Origin: Arcuatula senhousia
Taxonomy: Eukaryota; Mollusca; Bivalvia; Mytilida; Mytilidae
Reading direction: 5' to 3'
Length of the DNA: 64,000 nucleotides
NCBI GenBank assembly: GCA_963971305.1
Contig: OZ020303.1
Span: 64,356,867-64,420,866 of the forward strand
In this document: positions 63,607 to 64,000 of the stretch, piece after piece
Numbering within the stretch: the stretch's first letter is position 1
Layout of the letters: each line of letters begins with the position of its first letter
Notes under the pieces: model-generated
Databases searched by the model: none
What the model was told of the DNA's origin: nothing
What the model saw: the letters and a program-made list of their open reading frames with translations, nothing else
Translations under genes and position numbers: made by a program

Positions 63607-64000
63607 GTATCCGATTTTAGATTAAAGTTGATGTATAGTTTTAGTTTTTATTGTTTTTTTATCCCAAAATTTTAAATTTGAATGCCAAAAACCTGTTTAA
63701 CGTGGAGAATGTATTGTTTAATTTCAAGTCTTTTAAAATTTGCAATTTCTGATAAACGTTAAAGAGATGTGAAATAAGTGTACACTACACAACCAACATT
63801 AAAGAAACGGCAATTTAAAAATCACAATGGAAAACAGCAAGCAGTCTTCAACATGACCAGAGGTCACTGCTCGCAGTCTTGCATCGGAAAACTAGTTTGA
63901 TTCTTTATTCAAAACTATCTTATCATATGATTTAGAGCCAAAGTGGAATCCAGCTGTTTATGCTCTTCAGAGCAGTCCAGACCATAATTGAACGAGCACC
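63607..64000. other. Start of plexin intron 25, to the window edge
   Basis: No further exon found. The last 220 bases (acaccaaccaacattaaag onward) are less AT-rich and may be a repeat I do not recognise. Confidence 0.4.

Noticed and set aside
1..64000. CRISPR arrays, operons, ribosome binding sites and rRNA genes
   Set aside because: None seen; the repeats are tandem or dispersed eukaryotic elements and the genes are spliced.

Overview
The window looks like nuclear DNA of a marine bivalve mollusc, possibly a mussel. It is AT-rich and intron-dominated, and it is crowded with Penelope-like retroelements, tRNA-derived SINE-like repeats, non-autonomous elements ending in AGGTGAGC, and small inverted-repeat elements. 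No bacterial-type gene is present. The bivalve call rests on recognising these repeat types and on a dehydroascorbate-reductase-type GST; it is an inference.

Layout. Positions 1-459 (minus) hold the 5' end of a Pao/BEL-like gag-type open frame that runs off the left edge. Positions 3815-4489 hold a complete intronless coding exon for a DHAR/CLIC-type glutathione transferase. From about 4.7 to 15.7 kb is intergenic DNA made of repeats: a 156-bp palindrome nested in another element, two Harbinger-like MITEs, a 182-bp minisatellite inside an inverted-repeat element, a GGGTCTTTCT array and LINE debris.

The main gene fills 15.7 kb to beyond the right edge on the plus strand. It is a plexin-like semaphorin receptor. 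I assembled 25 coding exons whose phases all agree, giving 4180 coding bases (1393 codons plus one base). The predicted order is signal peptide, sema domain, three PSI domains alternating with IPT-like segments, four IPT units, one transmembrane helix, a short juxtamembrane segment and the first part of the cytoplasmic GAP domain, including the paired arginines. The rest of the GAP domain and the Rho-binding domain would lie past position 64000.

The plexin introns carry most of the mobile DNA. The 11.8-kb intron between exons 6 and 7 holds the best-preserved Penelope-like element (30118-32958). It has an N-terminal GIY-YIG remnant, a CxC motif, a reverse transcriptase with the YIDD box, one frameshift and a 7-bp target duplication. 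The same intron holds a tandem segmental duplication (33621-37587) whose second copy is longer by two 310-bp repeat units. Other introns hold a MULE-like MITE with a 9-bp target duplication, two related elements with CATAGACCTGTA ends and 7-bp duplications, and fold-back elements ending in CCCGTAC.
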